Assembly: GCA_955652215.1 (NCBI GenBank)
Contig: CATPAX010000278.1
Coordinates: 1-5,866, forward strand
DNA length: 5,866 nt
Reading direction: 5' to 3'
DNA from: an uncultured Solirubrobacteraceae bacterium
GTDB lineage: Bacteria > Actinomycetota > Thermoleophilia > Solirubrobacterales > Solirubrobacteraceae
Under the pieces are notes generated by a model. The model was not told where the DNA came from and ran no database searches. It saw only the letters and a program-made list of their open reading frames with translations. A program made the position numbers and the translations under genes. Shown in pieces: positions 4,176 through 5,866 of the stretch (the first letter of the stretch is position 1; each line of letters starts with the position of its first letter).

Positions 4176-5866
4176 GTGTCCGCCGTCCGCGAAACCGAGC
4201 CCTGGAGCACACTGCTCGAGACCGGCCGCGAGGACGAGCGACTGGTTCATGAGGATCTTTATGAGGCGCGCTCCGCGCGCCTTGTTTCGCTCCCGGGCGA
4301 GCTGAGCTCGCTGACTCGCTCAGCGCTACAGAAGGTCGGGATCACCGAGCTCTATGCCCACCAGGCGGACGCGTTCTACGAGGCGTTCGAGCGCCCGACG
4401 ATCGTCACTACCGGCACCGCGTCCGGCAAGTCCCTGTGCTTCCAGCTGCCGACGATCGAGGTCCTCAGTGGTGACCGCGCGGCTCGCGCGCTGTACCTGT
4501 ATCCGACCAAGGCGCTAGCTCAGGATCAGGCGCGCGCGCTCCACTCCTTTGGCCTGCACCAGGCGATCAGGCCGGCGATTTACGACGGGGACACCCCGCG
4601 GGCGCAGCGCTCTGTGATCCGTAAGCGCAGCAACCTGATCCTCACGAATCCCGACATGCTGCACGTCGGCATCCTGCCTCACCACACCTCGTGGGACGAG
4701 CTGCTGGCAAACCTTGCCTTCGTCGTGATCGACGAGGCGCACGTCTACCGAGGCGTGTTCGGATCGCATGTCGGCAATGTCCTGCGGCGACTTCGCCGGG
4801 TGGCCGCAATTCACGGCACAGTGCCTCGCTTCCTGCTCGCGAGCGCCACCATCGCCAACCCCGTCGAGCTCGCTGAGCGACTCACAGGCCTCGATGACTT
4901 CGCGCTGATCAGTGACGATGGCGCCCCGCGCGCCGCGCGCCGGATCGCGATGTGGAATCCGCCGCTACTAGACGAGCAACTCGGCCTTCGCGGCTCCGCG
5001 TTGTACGAGGCTGCCGAGGTGTTCTCGGAGCTGATCTCGTCCGGCGCTCGCGCCATTTGCTTCATGAAGTCGCGAAAGGGGGTCGAGCTGATCCTTCGGC
5101 ATGCCACGGCCCGCCTGGACTCCGGCCTCGCCGAGCGGATCGCCCCGTATCGAGGTGGTTACACCCCGGAGCAGCGCCGGGAGATCGAGCGCCGGCTGAG
5201 CGCGGGCGAGCTTCTGGGCGTAGTGGCCACCGATGCGCTCGAGCTGGGGATCGACATCGGCTCGCTCGATGCAGCGATCTGCGTGACGTTCCCAGGCACC
5301 GTGGCAAGCCTCCGCCAGATGTGGGGCCGTGCGGGCCGGCGAGGCCGTGGGCTCGCGGTCTACATCGCCGGCGAAGACGCCCTCGACCAGTTCTTCTGCC
5401 GCCATCCCGAGGAATTCATTGGGCGTCCAGTCGAGGCCGCGATCCTCGATCCCCACAGCTCCGAGATATATGCCGAGCATCTGCTGTGCGCCGCCTACGA
5501 GGCGCCTCTCTCAGAAGCGGATGCTCCGATCCTCGGTGAAGCCTGGCGGCCGCATGCACAGGAGCTGGCCACGGCCGGCATCCTGCGCGAGCGCGCGAGC
5601 GGTTTCGTCCCGCGTCGCGCCGATGAATATCCAGCTGCCGGGGTCGCCCTGCGCTCGGCGTCTGCCGACAGCTTCGCGCTGATCGACGCGACATCCGGCG
5701 AGCTGTTCGGGACGATTGAGGCAGCGCGCGCTTACGCCACGATCCACGAAGGAGCGGTCTACCTGCATCTGGGCCGCTCTTATCACGTGCTCTCGCTCGA
5801 CCTGGGTGCGCGCCATGCGCTACTGGAGCCGTTCAACGGCGACTACTACACCCAGTCAAAGCGCGA
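4176..5866 (+). CDS. DEAH-box ATP-dependent helicase, YprA/MrfA type, C-terminus beyond the window
   Basis: A superfamily 2 helicase that translocates on nucleic acid using ATP. The family includes Bacillus MrfA (YprA), involved in repair of mitomycin damage. The 563 visible residues contain a short N-terminal region, the Q-motif-like LYAHQADA, Walker A TGTASGKS (79-86), motif Ia LYPTKALAQDQ, motif Ib TNPDML, DEAH (186-189) and SAT (223-225). The second RecA fold follows, with ATDALELGIDIG (351-362) and QMWGRAGRRGRG (381-392). The loop QMWGRAGRRGRG and the region after it (residues beyond about 430) match the YprA/MrfA group rather than RecQ or RecG. The C-terminal zinc-binding DUF1998-like part should lie to the right of the window. 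The GTG at 4176 is chosen because no ATG or GTG occurs in frame between it and the conserved core; the frame is open further upstream. It is divergent from the HAD gene. The family call is strong; the MrfA-like repair role is inferred. Confidence 0.93.
   Translation, partial: MSAVRETEPWSTLLETGREDERLVHEDLYEARSARLVSLPGELSSLTRSALQKVGITELYAHQADAFYEAFERPTIVTTGTASGKSLCFQLPTIEVLSGDRAARALYLYPTKALAQDQARALHSFGLHQAIRPAIYDGDTPRAQRSVIRKRSNLILTNPDMLHVGILPHHTSWDELLANLAFVVIDEAHVYRGVFGSHVGNVLRRLRRVAAIHGTVPRFLLASATIANPVELAERLTGLDDFALISDDGAPRAARRIAMWNPPLLDEQLGLRGSALYEAAEVFSELISSGARAICFMKSRKGVELILRHATARLDSGLAERIAPYRGGYTPEQRREIERRLSAGELLGVVATDALELGIDIGSLDAAICVTFPGTVASLRQMWGRAGRRGRGLAVYIAGEDALDQFFCRHPEEFIGRPVEAAILDPHSSEIYAEHLLCAAYEAPLSEADAPILGEAWRPHAQELATAGILRERASGFVPRRADEYPAAGVALRSASADSFALIDATSGELFGTIEAARAYATIHEGAVYLHLGRSYHVLSLDLGARHALLEPFNGDYYTQSKR
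4264..4287 (+). terminator. Terminator-like hairpin inside the helicase 5' coding region
   Basis: AGGCGCGC (4264-4271) and GCGCGCCT (4275-4282) are perfect 8-bp inverted arms around a 3-nt loop, followed by TGTTT. The shape resembles an intrinsic terminator on the plus strand, but it sits about 30 codons into the helicase frame and encodes ordinary residues (EARSARLV). It may act as an attenuator or be a by-product of GC-rich coding. The T run is short and interrupted. Confidence 0.2.

Noticed and set aside
3318..4250. A 310-codon minus-strand open frame overlapping the HAD gene
   Set aside because: The overlapping frame 3332-4162 contains all four HAD motifs. This one is a high-GC shadow with no domain.
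1..5866. CRISPR array, tRNA, rRNA or riboswitch
   Set aside because: No regularly spaced repeats of CRISPR type and no recognisable structural RNA motifs were seen on reading both strands.

Overview
The window is dense, very GC-rich bacterial chromosome with coding on both strands, several GTG starts and few clear Shine-Dalgarno sites. GC content, codon use and the style of the TatA and DprA proteins suggest an actinobacterium, most likely of the Thermoleophilia/Solirubrobacterales type. This assignment rests on family resemblance from memory, not on a search.

Layout, left to right. Positions 1-2180 carry three genes on the minus strand, read right to left: a single-pass membrane protein of unknown function (1374-2180), a TatA-type twin-arginine translocase subunit with a long low-complexity tail (827-1327), and the N-terminal 247 residues of a DprA/Smf DNA-processing protein (1-741, running off the left edge). 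A 103-bp, comparatively AT-rich divergent intergenic region (2181-2283) separates them from a plus-strand pair: a small MerR/excisionase-type helix-turn-helix protein (2284-2598) and an alpha-helical protein of unknown function (2613-3077). A degraded GNAT acetyltransferase 3' end (3079 to about 3318, minus) converges on that pair with 1 bp between the stop codons. Upstream of the remnant is a HAD-superfamily phosphatase (3332-4162, minus). It is divergent, with only 13 bp between starts, from a large DEAH-box helicase of the YprA/MrfA type (4176 to the right edge, plus).

Working together: dprA (handling of incoming single-stranded DNA for RecA) and the helicase (MrfA-type DNA repair in Bacillus) are DNA-processing genes. 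tatA belongs to export of folded proteins, and the HAD protein to small-molecule phosphate hydrolysis. No single pathway joins them. The most system-like part is the divergent unit around 2181-2283, where a predicted DNA-binding protein and its helical partner face a membrane protein. An identical perfect 16-bp palindrome lies about 300 bp inside each of the two divergent genes, almost symmetric about the shared control region. I see no integrase, transposase, CRISPR array, tRNA or rRNA.
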